A stretch of 64,000 nucleotides of DNA from Stieleria sp. JC731 (lineage in GTDB: Bacteria; Planctomycetota; Planctomycetia; Pirellulales; Pirellulaceae), in NCBI RefSeq assembly GCF_020966635.1, contig NZ_JAJKFQ010000002.1:496001-560000 (forward strand), in the 5' to 3' direction. A model generated the notes under the pieces. The model had not been told where the DNA came from and ran no database searches. It worked only from the letters and a program-made list of their open reading frames with translations. Both the position numbers and the translations under genes were made by a program. Shown one piece after another: positions 18,401-26,860 of the stretch (position 1 is the stretch's first letter; each line of letters starts with the position of its first letter).

Positions 18401-21187
18401 CTACTGTTGATGTCGTTAGCGAACAATGAAACACGAATCTTGATCCTCGACCATCTCGATCGCCAACTCCGTGAAGACCTTCCGATCGCCGAACAGACCT
18501 ACCTGGATGCCGGCATGCATCATAGTGATGGACGCATTCATGTCTGCACCGCAAGTTGTGGCGATCCGTGCTGCCACCATTCCAAGGTCGGCCACGTCTT
18601 CAGCAGAATATGGGACAAACATCACGGACCACCGCCATTAACATCGCTGTCTCAGAACGCCGCGTTTCAATCACTAAAGGGCTTCTATTCGGTGAATCAT
18701 TTGCACGCGGACACTATGACACCGTTGCAGCGAGAGTTTATTCGCCTAGCTCAGATTTTCAAAAGCCGTTTGGTTACTGAACTTGAATACAAACAGCGTG
18801 TCATGGAACGCGCGTTGATCGAAGACCGAATCGGAAATCGCCAGCAAGACCTACGCACCGCGAAGCAGAAAGAGCTTGATGCAGCTCGTGAACTTTTCCT
18901 GGCCCAACAGGAAAAGTCAAAAGCGATTCAAGAGGTGGTCGTCGAATTAACAAAGGCGCAGGCACAAATCCGCAATGCGGCTGTCGAATCGCAAAGCGTC
19001 CTAACCTGGTTCGATTCAAACTTTTCCGAATTCATCAACGACTTGCGTAGCGACGATCAACGATCGGACATCGATAAATTTCGTCAGAGCACCGCTCGCT
19101 CGTTATCGACGACACAGTCGTTCTACGGGACTATCTTTGGCAATGAAGTGGAATTCGGATTTGCGAAACGCGAAACAGATTTCCCTGGCAATGAAGTTAT
19201 CATGTACGTCGCCGACCCCAAGCACAGCACGACGGTCGAGACACAGATCAAGACTGCAATAGAAAATGCGATTCGATTGGCCACTTCACTTTCCCAGCTC
19301 TCGCTGGAGTCAAACGCTGAGAAGATTCGAGGCAAACTTGAAATCGTCAAGAGCTTCGCGATTTTGCAACCGACGCATTCGGCCCCAATGCTGCGATTAG
19401 ATTACAAATCACTAGAAGACTTTGCGGATCTTTATATCGAGCTGAGACAAATCGTCGACAATTCTTTCAAGACAATGCAAGAACTGTCACAGACACGAAT
19501 CCAACTGCTGGAACAATTGAAGGACCCAGAGTCTAGGTTCACGTCCTACTACTCGCTCTGGCAAAATTACCGCACTCGCGTTGAACGCATCTTCCAGTCG
19601 CATCCGCGCCGTGATGACATCTTGTTTCACATCGGAAATGTAGATGCACAATTCGATACTCTGCTCGAAGTCGATGTTAGAGCGAATTTCAAAATTCAAG
19701 AAGCGAACGACGCCAGACGTCCCTTGGACCACAAACGATTCTTGGACATGTTGATCGATGACTTGGAAGAAAAGTACATCGAACTACTTGAAGGCACACG
19801 TGCTCACACCGCGAATATTGACAACTACCTGAAGCGTTTAACAACCGCTCTGGACGACGATTTCAACACACAGTTTTACTACCCGACGTTTCGCAACATT
19901 CGTGAAGGTGGACAATACAAAGACGTTGAGTTCGGTCAGACCGAAACGACCAACGTGCTGGCCAACAACCGGGCATTTGCGAAAGTTTCGCCCAGTGCGA
20001 CGATGGAATTTGACCTTCCGAAACGAGACATCCTCATTCGCGAAGGGCTCGATTCCGCACTGGCGATTTACAACGATGTCGGAGCGTTGGTGAACGACCC
20101 CAATTTGCTCGCACTTGCCGCAAGTCAAAGTGGCCTCCCTACATCTCAGGTAACATCGGGAGCGTCTGGAACGGTACGTGATGTTCTACCTGGGCTTTCT
20201 TCGGACACCCAAGCTGACTTGCTTGCCCAAGACTCGGGAACCCGCCCTCGATATGAATCGAATGTCGAAAAGCTGATTCCAGATCCTGCAATCTACAAAT
20301 TTGAAACAGGTACGGGTTATGAAATCCGTCCCGTCATCGAACCCGATGGCCAATCGGTCGTTTTCGATTTCAACTACATGTACACAACGAATGTGCGTGA
20401 ACCGGTGCGTGCGGATGAAAAGCATCTCGGACGAGTCAAACGGCACTTCGTTGACACGGACGTTCAACTGTCCAACTTTGAACTCCGAGAAGTCAGCCGC
20501 TACACCGTCGCACTTAAAGCAGAGCGAACCGCTCGTGGCGTGCCGCTATTGGAAGACATTCCGGTCGTTGGTGCCCTCTGGCGTCCGGTTCCACAGCGAG
20601 AAAGTTCGTTGCAACAGAACATCATTATGGCTCAAGCGACGATCTTCCCCACACTGTTCGACCTCATGGGGTTGCGTTGGGCACCGGCAGTTGCTGACAT
20701 CGATCCATTAAACCTCAGCAATCGTGAGTTCATCGTTCGTGGGCGCCACCATGTTTTGGAGAATCGAGTCTACGACGTCAGCAGCTCTCGTGTTGACGAA
20801 TTTCTGAGATTCCCAGAGTCGCAAAAGCGCGCTGACCTTTATCGATCGCAGTCGACTGTCCCAAGCGTTCACCCGAATGGCTACCAGGGTCCGGGGCTTG
20901 ACTTCCGAAGTAGCGAATTGAAAGGAGGGTGGGACGTCAATCGTGCTTATCCGGAAAGCCAATATGTTCCCGATGCGAACAACGAAGGCGCATTCGAGCG
21001 ACTCGATAGATCTTCGCGATCATTTCCACCTGCCGTTTTTCCAGAAGATCCACCGGGTACAACCGAGTCAATGTTGCCCTATCCCGGATCGCCACCGACT
21101 CTAGCCCTTCCCGAAGGACCCGATGCCGACATCGCGTTTCCTGACTATCTGAAAGACACGACGAAACCAATGTTGCATGGTAAGTAG
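15422..21187 (+). CDS. Giant secretin-like coiled-coil envelope protein
   Basis: The ATG at 15422 is preferred over a TTG five codons upstream; product 1921 residues. A hydrophobic segment at residues 12-32 is a signal or anchor. The N-terminal 600 residues look beta-rich and Ig-like. Coiled coil follows at about 670-810, then a block SVIGEGLIHLRGPLKGVNQI (about 845) similar to secretin N-type subdomains, a cluster CTASCGDPCCHH near 1040, and more coiled coil. At about 1630-1740 there is a segment with the secretin C-domain signature: GVPLLEDIPVVGALWRP followed by SSLQQNIIMAQATIFP. Type II/III secretins end in such a segment and form outer-membrane rings; here the core sits inside a protein several times larger than usual. 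It is likely an outer-membrane or periplasm-spanning structure. The general secretin link is moderately sure, the role unknown. Confidence 0.65.
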   Translation: MNLRLAKYGFRRPFVVATLVMLAAIGILRRPAKESVPDNEHLSSLNGQPALHALNHAAHLNQISADHHDGRSSLIEAPLPPDGGNVRPVNWLLQTDGDTASSGGYSLVSITPKLAETSLRGLQWPIDFASRLRLNSPIPVRPNTPFELTVRGPKEETLSKISIRIEKGTIANGDTTASPFSETVDAPEPTESDDGHSYSARYSKLALTEETTMSVFVTPKGKAERFVDAFSIIPVQSTSPVAIGRTTHSQFADPTLDADAGEAVYLIDSTSKAYLRFDGLDVQRNGNFTGFVISSDGSPEVHQVVSSFDIPVSRSDDDLGFIATAAIPTELLNSEKTGEILITTTLRNAGRIRIGDKRIKFSIGALMSVPKSSLPKFSGYKINGNTTSESINDEKRLSVFAQDLNSLTVTGTIDPDFDVVIEELSANQKANAITSVVPSAAGTIVGIARQGTSQRQLHRFGLAAYVGRNRIAAGSQVLEFHLLKKPLEVERFDHNGIGTTPGANKVTLRFPTDQTLKLDNGAVEDAVENKINLLRNSQPDAPLTPESAVFSNATNTLTLTFAVDKIVPDGYQLQISGLKDVYGNELRSNAPTIFPGGWIERFGINSGNVAATSVLPGQVIPGIQGPTGDYVTYQEWTPPREIPDGFKQSDKVETRVAPLYFYRDAHRVAQIINRKVKSHNRHGVSVARQHADQARTVADQTTAARQESEREAIRKAQETRELQEKLSDARRNFDRTLQQLRQTAQQKVSADDLSDEQSQTLDASIAAMEQAARSFSAEVERLETAVDTAKQAELDSREQAEQLESREQLARQEQFRREVFAAHSDPDTYAEGQPSSSDPVEQTSISVIGEGLIHLRGPLKGVNQIRLMINQIDTPVGQVRVNVHTTQLNGDDAKRLETVASRIQTYIDQARFMTVQTGEMIRKSVMLAAAQRAQQASMVYPGETQEDRDQRYLHAFFGKEFIDELRTIDSEFLQTGNKLLSLHSMDVTSLSSALLLMSLANNETRILILDHLDRQLREDLPIAEQTYLDAGMHHSDGRIHVCTASCGDPCCHHSKVGHVFSRIWDKHHGPPPLTSLSQNAAFQSLKGFYSVNHLHADTMTPLQREFIRLAQIFKSRLVTELEYKQRVMERALIEDRIGNRQQDLRTAKQKELDAARELFLAQQEKSKAIQEVVVELTKAQAQIRNAAVESQSVLTWFDSNFSEFINDLRSDDQRSDIDKFRQSTARSLSTTQSFYGTIFGNEVEFGFAKRETDFPGNEVIMYVADPKHSTTVETQIKTAIENAIRLATSLSQLSLESNAEKIRGKLEIVKSFAILQPTHSAPMLRLDYKSLEDFADLYIELRQIVDNSFKTMQELSQTRIQLLEQLKDPESRFTSYYSLWQNYRTRVERIFQSHPRRDDILFHIGNVDAQFDTLLEVDVRANFKIQEANDARRPLDHKRFLDMLIDDLEEKYIELLEGTRAHTANIDNYLKRLTTALDDDFNTQFYYPTFRNIREGGQYKDVEFGQTETTNVLANNRAFAKVSPSATMEFDLPKRDILIREGLDSALAIYNDVGALVNDPNLLALAASQSGLPTSQVTSGASGTVRDVLPGLSSDTQADLLAQDSGTRPRYESNVEKLIPDPAIYKFETGTGYEIRPVIEPDGQSVVFDFNYMYTTNVREPVRADEKHLGRVKRHFVDTDVQLSNFELREVSRYTVALKAERTARGVPLLEDIPVVGALWRPVPQRESSLQQNIIMAQATIFPTLFDLMGLRWAPAVADIDPLNLSNREFIVRGRHHVLENRVYDVSSSRVDEFLRFPESQKRADLYRSQSTVPSVHPNGYQGPGLDFRSSELKGGWDVNRAYPESQYVPDANNEGAFERLDRSSRSFPPAVFPEDPPGTTESMLPYPGSPPTLALPEGPDADIAFPDYLKDTTKPMLHGK

Positions 21188-21189
21188 CC

Positions 21190-21214
21190 CTTGTTCGAAA
21201 AACTCTTGTTCGAA
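21190..21214 (+). repeat. Two direct copies of CTTGTTCGAA
   Basis: CTTGTTCGAA occurs at 21190-21199 and 21205-21214, a 15-base period, directly after the secretin-like stop and just upstream of the next start. Each copy contains the palindrome TTCGAA. Confidence 0.5.
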
Positions 21215-21234
21215 CATTGACGACGCAAGGATGG

Positions 21235-22014
21235 ATGATGAAAGACAAGGATCTAAGTCGACTGACAACACGAAGAGAGTGGATGCGTAAAATGACGCTC
21301 CTCGGCTTTTCAGGCGCATCATTGAGCACCATGGGTGCAGACTGGCCGAACTTGGTCCCGCGCGTTCGTGTGACAAAGCCGCCAAGCTACAACTGCATAC
21401 CGAAGCATGACTACCAGCATAAAAGCCGCAGCCCGTCGATGTTTGTGCCTAGCCAGACGGCACAAATCATCGGTGCTCAAGGAAACGACGACTTAATTGC
21501 AAACGCCCTGACAGGTGGTCGCAATCAAAACACGACAGCGTCTCGCAAACGCTTTCGCCCCAACCGTTCGCTCCTAACCATTGACCATTGCCGTGTTAGC
21601 AGTGTTGTTCTTGATATTGAGCGAAACGGAATCTGGACCCTGTCATTGCTGGCAGAGCAGAACTTCGCAGAACTCGAAGCGAATGGCGAATTGAACCCTT
21701 TCTCGCACTTGCTTCGGAATCAATTTCATTTCCATGCTCGCCTGATTGCATCCGAGTCCAGTGTCGGTGCCGATGCGAGGGAGTCAGATCAGATCACATC
21801 TCAACCCGCATCCGGAAGCCAGGTGACCGCGGTCATCTCCCCCAAACCGTTTTGGGTACAACGTCAACAGCCTCGCCAAATGCGATGGCAAACTTACGAT
21901 AAACAAATCGCATTGGCATTCGAGCAATCAGCAGCCGTCCAGTTTGAATTCTTCTATCAACTCGATCCGTTGAGTGCGGCTGGAAAAACCGTTCGACGTC
22001 TCGAAGACGTCTGA
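21235..22014 (+). CDS. Exported hypothetical protein with Tat-like signal
   Basis: Two adjacent ATG codons (21235 and 21238) follow an AAGG site at 21227-21230; 21235 gives 259 residues. The N-terminus has LTTRREWMRKMTLLGFSGASL, in which a twin-arginine pair precedes a hydrophobic stretch, compatible with a Tat signal. The mature part has no motif I recognise: mixed beta character and a short Gln-rich stretch (WVQRQQPRQMRWQ). It follows the secretin-like gene by 47 bases and precedes another small exported gene, so it may be an accessory subunit of the same envelope structure. Function unknown. Confidence 0.6.
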   Translation: MMKDKDLSRLTTRREWMRKMTLLGFSGASLSTMGADWPNLVPRVRVTKPPSYNCIPKHDYQHKSRSPSMFVPSQTAQIIGAQGNDDLIANALTGGRNQNTTASRKRFRPNRSLLTIDHCRVSSVVLDIERNGIWTLSLLAEQNFAELEANGELNPFSHLLRNQFHFHARLIASESSVGADARESDQITSQPASGSQVTAVISPKPFWVQRQQPRQMRWQTYDKQIALAFEQSAAVQFEFFYQLDPLSAAGKTVRRLEDV

Positions 22015-22058
22015 ATGCGTCCCGTTCATAGTCACGCCCACCTCCCGTCGCCAATCCA

Positions 22059-22871
22059 ATGAACTGTCCCAAACCTCTTCAATCGACGATCCCTTGGGCG
22101 TTTGCCTTTAGTGTCACCTTGGGCGTGTTGATGCTTGACATCCGTCGCGGTGTAGCGCAGGACCGACTGCATGCTGTCGTTTCACCAGCCCTTGAAATCG
22201 AGGTCATCGACCCAGGTGTCGACCCGCTTGGCAACCCCGCAGTCCAGCTTCACGATACCGGTAATGCGCTGGTTGTAGATATCCCACCAACCGTTCTCGT
22301 CCACCGCTACTACTACACCGGTGATAGATCTTTTCGGGGGCCAGATCTACCAGGAGGGCCGACAATTGTTGTCGCCTCACACCCCAGGACTGGCGAGCGG
22401 ACGTATGTCCAGGTCCAAATGCTGCCCGGATCACCGATGGTCCACTACAGTGCAAAAAGCATTGACTTCGATTTTGGTGACGCCGGGATCGAAGTGGTAT
22501 TCCCTCGTTATGGCTGCCCCAAAGTCAAGGTGCGTAGCGGACGACGACTGACCGATCGAATCGACCATGTGCTTCACATCGAAGAGATCCGCAACGCCAA
22601 GGAAGAGATAATCAAGTCGCAAACGAGAACCCCAAAACGGATCGCGTTGGCAGCCGAAGGCTTGCTACTGACTGCCAAAGATGCGGTCGGTCCGATTACA
22701 CAGCCCGTCGAACACTTGGCAAGATTGATTCCAGGTTACGTCGCGTTCACAGATCCTAACACAGAAATCGAAAACGCGAAGCGAGCAATCGAGTTTAACA
22801 ACGAACTACGCCGCAAGCATCAAGCCTTCCATACAAGACTTGACGAACTCGATATGAAGACCACTCGTTAA
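22059..22871 (+). CDS. Exported hypothetical protein
   Basis: This 270-residue protein opens with a hydrophobic segment (AFAFSVTLGVLMLDI) ending near GVAQ, a likely signal peptide. The first half is beta-rich and Pro/Gly-rich (VDIPPTVLVHRYYYTGDRSF, GPDLPGGPTIVVASH). The C-terminal 80 residues are helical and charged. No family is recognised. It lies 44 bases after the preceding exported protein in the same direction and is the last gene of the first block; the next gene converges on it with 12 bases between the stops. Confidence 0.6.
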   Translation: MNCPKPLQSTIPWAFAFSVTLGVLMLDIRRGVAQDRLHAVVSPALEIEVIDPGVDPLGNPAVQLHDTGNALVVDIPPTVLVHRYYYTGDRSFRGPDLPGGPTIVVASHPRTGERTYVQVQMLPGSPMVHYSAKSIDFDFGDAGIEVVFPRYGCPKVKVRSGRRLTDRIDHVLHIEEIRNAKEEIIKSQTRTPKRIALAAEGLLLTAKDAVGPITQPVEHLARLIPGYVAFTDPNTEIENAKRAIEFNNELRRKHQAFHTRLDELDMKTTR

Positions 22872-22883
22872 ACCCCATTTTGA

Positions 22884-24179
22884 TCAGTACGCTCTCAGGT
22901 ATTCTTCTAGCAAACGAATGGACGCTTGCTGTTGTTGGGCGTTGACTTTGATTCCGAGCTGATCGATTAGCTCCGCCACCCTTGATGCGGTGTCTTGTTC
23001 TGTTCTGAAATCCAGATCGATGATCTTTGAAAACTTCGTTGATTCGAAATGCTGTAGCCCGTTGATTGCCATCGTATGACGACGTAGTGCGGCACCGCCT
23101 GATTGATCAGTCTTGATCTCGCTCAATCCTTCGACGCGAACGATGATGGGACTAACCCAAGCTTGGGACAACTCAGCTGCGAGGATTGAAAACAGCGGAT
23201 GTGTTCCTCCGATCATTTCTGCCTCGACCGTCGACGTGCGGCATCGTCGAGCGGCCCAGAATCGCAGTGCGTTGATGCGATGCTCGGAACTTGATGTTTC
23301 GATCCACCAATCGGCCGTGAATAACTGTTCGCATAGTTGATCAAGCACCGGCGCCGCCAATGCTGTTTCACACTCCCAAGGCCGCTGCCCAATGCGTCCA
23401 TCTCCCATCGAGATCCCAAGGTGATGCAGCATCCCTGCCACCGCGTTGCGGGCTGCGGAATCATGACCGACAACAGCGACAAGCCGCTTGTCCAGCTTGG
23501 GATTTAACATCTCGCTCGCCCCTGGAAACGCGGTGGTCGGCATGTGCTTCATCTTGATATTGCTAAAGCTTTGAGCCTGCTGAATCACCCAACTTCCGGG
23601 CACATAGATTCCCCCTGGATAAACCGCGTGCAATTCACCCAACCGATGATCAAGATGGTGTTTCTCGCCCCAACGCTCACGTTCCAATAGGTGCGTATAA
23701 ATCGCCTCCATCGCACGACGGCCTCGGAGCGCGTACGCGTGGGCGCGGTGGACATAGTGCGGTCGGTAGACGTGATCGCAAACCTTGACAGGAAACGCAC
23801 GATGATGATGCAAATGCTGACCACCTAGGTAGATCCACTCCCAATCATCCGGGACGTTTTTCGCAAAAGGTTCCAAACTGCCACAAAAGTCGTCGCAGCA
23901 CACAGCATCGTCTTCCAACACCAGAATCGACTCGACTTTGTCATTCAACGCATTTTCGATCAAACGCAGATGCGACTGAAAACAGCCCCACGCGCCCAAA
24001 CCAACTTGCCACCACTGGGGACGCACCAGATTTGTCCCATCGATCGCTTCAAATCGGGTCGGTGCTTCAAACGGCCAGTCATCTGGCAATCGTTGATAAA
24101 AGTCATCGAGTCGCTCGTGATCGCGTTTTAAATTGATCAGACAGACGCGTTCAAAAGCCAATTGGTGGAACGATTTCAT
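22884..24179 (-). CDS. GT25 family glycosyltransferase with C-terminal sulfotransferase-like extension
   Basis: The N-terminal 230 residues match family 25 glycosyltransferases, which act in surface polysaccharide and LPS synthesis. FERVCLINLKRDHERL opens the domain, FEAIDGTNL follows, and WGCFQSHLRLIENAL leads to ILVLEDDAV, the acidic EDD motif. The other 200 residues are not part of GT25. They begin RLVAVVGHDSAARNAVAGM, which recalls the phosphosulfate-binding loop of sulfotransferases, and continue HHLGISMGDG. It is therefore perhaps a bifunctional enzyme adding and then sulfating a sugar, or the extension only binds a nucleotide. The protein has no signal peptide and should act at the cytoplasmic face. 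It is transcribed alone, toward the exported proteins. Confidence 0.75.
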   Translation of the reverse strand: MKSFHQLAFERVCLINLKRDHERLDDFYQRLPDDWPFEAPTRFEAIDGTNLVRPQWWQVGLGAWGCFQSHLRLIENALNDKVESILVLEDDAVCCDDFCGSLEPFAKNVPDDWEWIYLGGQHLHHHRAFPVKVCDHVYRPHYVHRAHAYALRGRRAMEAIYTHLLERERWGEKHHLDHRLGELHAVYPGGIYVPGSWVIQQAQSFSNIKMKHMPTTAFPGASEMLNPKLDKRLVAVVGHDSAARNAVAGMLHHLGISMGDGRIGQRPWECETALAAPVLDQLCEQLFTADWWIETSSSEHRINALRFWAARRCRTSTVEAEMIGGTHPLFSILAAELSQAWVSPIIVRVEGLSEIKTDQSGGAALRRHTMAINGLQHFESTKFSKIIDLDFRTEQDTASRVAELIDQLGIKVNAQQQQASIRLLEEYLRAY

Positions 24180-25111
24180 AGGACGGAGACGGAAAGACTG
24201 TTAGTCGAGAAGATACCTTTTCGTCGGCATGATACCCCACCTTCAGCCACTTGGCTTCCACACCAACAAAACCAACACTTCAGCATCTAAACAACTTCCT
24301 GCTGTGCAACGACGTGCAAGTGCGATCGCATTTCGTGCGTACACGCTTAATCAAAAACCGAAATCGATTCACAGGGGAAACAGGCATGGCAACAATGGGG
24401 GCTTTGCGGTCTACAGTTCACCAAAGGAGTTCACTATGGCTGCGGACCAACCGCTGCGCAACCAATGGTGCGAAACGTCAAACCACAGTTCACGAAGAGA
24501 CGAGCAATCAGCTCAAAAGACCATTGAGATTGTCCTTCAAGACGATAAAGAATGTTCAACAGCAAGTCTTTGCAAGAGCTTTCATCGATAGCTTGGTTAG
24601 GCCAATCATCCCACCCCGGCGACGAACGAAGGGCTTCATCAACAACGCTACTGCCACGTCTTTGATTTATATCGTTCTGCAGTATTAAAAGTTGATCATT
24701 TTGATGTTTAATGAGAGTACTAATGTGATCGGTTTGTCACGAACGCAGTTTTCAGTAGTCACTTCATCGAACCGACAAGGCACTCGACAGCTGTTGATGC
24801 CGTCTTACCAATGCATTTGCTAATAGCGGATCATGGCGACGACCAATGGCAGCGTATTTGTTGGGATCGCGATCTGACTAAGGCACAGAAACGTTTGTTG
24901 GCTGCTTCGTTGTGCAACGCACTGAATGCGGTAATTGTCGCAAAGCAAATAATACGTCTGACTATCGATGGCATTAGCGCTCGATCATTTTTCGATCGAG
25001 CTAAAAGGCGGATCGGATCGTGTGGACAATCAGTCCAACGCGATAAATTCTCAGAAGGGCGACTTCGCTTCGGCGAAATCGCTGAGCGCACTTAATGGAA
25101 CCAGATCTCGC
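24180..25111. other. Long intergenic region with no convincing gene
   Basis: About 930 bases separate the divergent GT25 and DUF1559 genes. Short open frames exist, but their translations are Lys/Arg/Ser/Thr-rich without motifs, overlap each other, and lack good ribosome sites. The right end holds three consecutive hairpins described separately. The rest presumably contains the two divergent promoters; no clear boxes were found. Confidence 0.5.
24979..25082 (+). promoter_or_regulatory. Three-hairpin leader upstream of the DUF1559 gene
   Basis: Three stems follow one another just before the start codon. GCTCGATC/GATCGAGC (24979-25001) has a 7-base loop. TGGAC/GTCCA (25023-25037) has a 5-base loop. 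GCGACTTCGC/GCGAAATCGC (25059-25082) closes a C(UUCG)G tetraloop, one of the most stable RNA loops, with one mismatch. The last stem ends 29 bases before the ATG. None has a T-run, so termination is unlikely; an mRNA-stabilising or regulatory leader is inferred. Confidence 0.45.
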
Positions 25112-26344
25112 ATGCCATTGAAAAGAAACCCTAGACAAGCCTTCAGGAAACGGGGCTTCAGGAAACAAGGCTTCACGCTTGTTGAACTGCTCGTCGTCAT
25201 CGCCATCATCGGCGTTTTGGTCGGCTTGCTTTTGCCGGCAGTCCAAGCTGCCCGTGAAGCGGCCCGACGCATGAGTTGCAGCAACAACTTCAAGCAAATC
25301 GGACTGGCCATTCACAATTACCACTCGGCTTATAAATCCATGCCGATGCAGGGAACTGGCACCGATGACGGATCAGACCAGCTATTTCGATCGTACTGGT
25401 ATCAGAATAGCCGTCGGTACAACTGCAAAATGCTTAGTGCGTTTGTCGCGTTGACCCCGTTCTTTGAACAGCAAGGCCTCTGGGACATGATTTCCCATCC
25501 CATGGATGTCGACGGTGACGGTGTTGTCGACTATCCGGCGATGGGACCGACGCACGAAAAGGCAGACTACCGCCCATGGGCAACAGAACTCCCAATGCTT
25601 CGCTGCCCAAGCGACCCCGGAAAAGGACTGCCTGCGTTGGGGCGAACCAACTATGCGGTCAGCCTGGGCGATGCAGGATATGAGCTTCAATTTGGTGCCT
25701 TGGGTGTTTGGCTGCACTACAACACGCAACGTTCAGCCAAAGCACTTGCGTCGCACCGTGGTGCGTTTGTTCTGCACCAACGGATGAAATTCCGAGACAT
25801 CCTTGACGGATTATCCAACACCATTTGCATGGGCGAGATTGCGACGGACCTGCAAGACGACGATGTTCGAACCATCGCGATCAACCAATCAGGCGGTGCG
25901 AACCCCGTTGAAAATCCCAACGCTTGCACCGAACTTGGTTTCCGAGATCCCGAACGGCCGATGTTCTGGGGGCCAGCGGCGCCAGCAAGAACCACCGGCG
26001 CCAACGCCCGAGGTTGCCGCTGGGCTTCGGCATGGAACCCTTACACCGCGTTCAATACGATCCTGCCACCGAACCGTGAAATCTGCACCTCGACCAACTG
26101 GTCCAACGCAGAAATCTATCCCGCATCAAGTCGTCACCAAGGCGGTGTTCACATTCTGATGTGCGATGGTTCGGTTCAGTTCATGACCGATTCGATCGAT
26201 GCAGGCAATTCGAACAATCCAGTGGTCCGTCGTGCCGCTGACGGTGGTGCTGACAACTATCTTCCGGGAAGCGCCAGCCCGTACGGAGTCTGGGGAGCTT
26301 TAGGCACTCGTGCGGCTCGTGAAGTTATCGACCAACAGCTGTAA
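25112..26344 (+). CDS. DUF1559 prepilin-like protein
   Basis: The ATG at 25112 is chosen because it gives a 21-residue basic leader before the prepilin peptidase site [10 protein letters not shown]; product 410 residues. The hydrophobic N-helix continues [14 protein letters not shown] and then [11 protein letters not shown], the classic start of the DUF1559 family that is hugely expanded in planctomycetes. The C-terminus has the family motif [13 protein letters not shown]. Such proteins are thought to be processed like type IV pseudopilins and exposed on the cell envelope; individual functions are unknown. The leader contains an in-frame internal repeat ([10 protein letters not shown]) from a 15-base DNA duplication. 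A small lipoprotein gene follows, a common pairing in these bacteria. Confidence 0.92.
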   Translation: MPLKRNPRQAFRKRGFRKQGFTLVELLVVIAIIGVLVGLLLPAVQAAREAARRMSCSNNFKQIGLAIHNYHSAYKSMPMQGTGTDDGSDQLFRSYWYQNSRRYNCKMLSAFVALTPFFEQQGLWDMISHPMDVDGDGVVDYPAMGPTHEKADYRPWATELPMLRCPSDPGKGLPALGRTNYAVSLGDAGYELQFGALGVWLHYNTQRSAKALASHRGAFVLHQRMKFRDILDGLSNTICMGEIATDLQDDDVRTIAINQSGGANPVENPNACTELGFRDPERPMFWGPAAPARTTGANARGCRWASAWNPYTAFNTILPPNREICTSTNWSNAEIYPASSRHQGGVHILMCDGSVQFMTDSIDAGNSNNPVVRRAADGGADNYLPGSASPYGVWGALGTRAAREVIDQQL

Positions 26345-26488
26345 GCATTGAACTTAAAGCATTCACTGCTTGTGCAGTCAATTCTATCGCCGCATCAACG
26401 TCATGCGGCAGCAAGGGTGTCACCGCAGGTGTCTGCTTCGTGACATCACCGATGTCGTTCAGCCCACTTTTAAAGAGGAGGATTCAAG
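26345..26488 (+). other. Intergenic hairpins between DUF1559 and lipoprotein genes
   Basis: ACTGC/GCAGT (26365-26378) and GCCGCAT/ATGCGGC (26389-26409, 7-base loop) lie between the two genes. Neither is followed by a T-run, so they more likely affect mRNA processing or differential expression than terminate transcription. Confidence 0.4.
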
Positions 26489-26689
26489 ATGCAAGTTTTA
26501 GATATCGCTACGGTGTTGAGCACACGATTAAAAGCAGCCCTGATGTGCTGCATCGCCGTTTCCATCATTTCGCTTGGCGGCTGCAGTTCGCCGGACGCCA
26601 CGAATGTCGTTGATGACGCCGACAGCGAAGCTTTGGCCGAATACAACGATATGGTCGAACAAGAAGTCATGGAACCGCCGACTCGCTAG
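26489..26689 (+). CDS. Small lipoprotein paired with DUF1559 gene
   Basis: The 66-residue product has a hydrophobic segment ending in the lipobox LGGC (Cys near residue 32), so the mature lipoprotein is only about 35 residues, acidic (DDADSEALAEYNDMVEQEVME). A strong ribosome site GAGGAGG ends 7 bases before the ATG, one of the best in the window. The gene is followed by a clear intrinsic terminator. Comparable tiny lipoproteins downstream of DUF1559 genes are frequent in planctomycetes; no function is established. Confidence 0.8.
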   Translation: MQVLDIATVLSTRLKAALMCCIAVSIISLGGCSSPDATNVVDDADSEALAEYNDMVEQEVMEPPTR

Positions 26690-26761
26690 GTTGCGATCAA
26701 GCATGTTGAGATACCGTATCAACCTGCGGGATCGAAACCTTGCGACACAACTTGGATGGCA

Positions 26762-26812
26762 GCCAAGTCCGCTGTGGATGCAGAAGCACTTCGCAGCGAC
26801 TTGGCTTTTTTA
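26762..26812 (+). terminator. Rho-independent terminator of the lipoprotein gene
   Basis: AGCCAAGTC-CGCTG at 26762-26775 pairs with CAGCGACTTGGCT at 26795-26807 with a single bulged C, followed directly by a run of T (26807-26812). It ends the + strand unit 73 bases after the lipoprotein stop. Confidence 0.85.
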
Positions 26813-26860
26813 TTTCAAGTGCCAACCGAATCGACTCCATACCGATCGATCATCGGTTGC

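Noticed and set aside
24229-24688. Two overlapping open frames in the long gap before the DUF1559 gene
   Set aside because: They overlap in different frames and show no motifs, signal peptide or ribosome site; composition looks non-coding.
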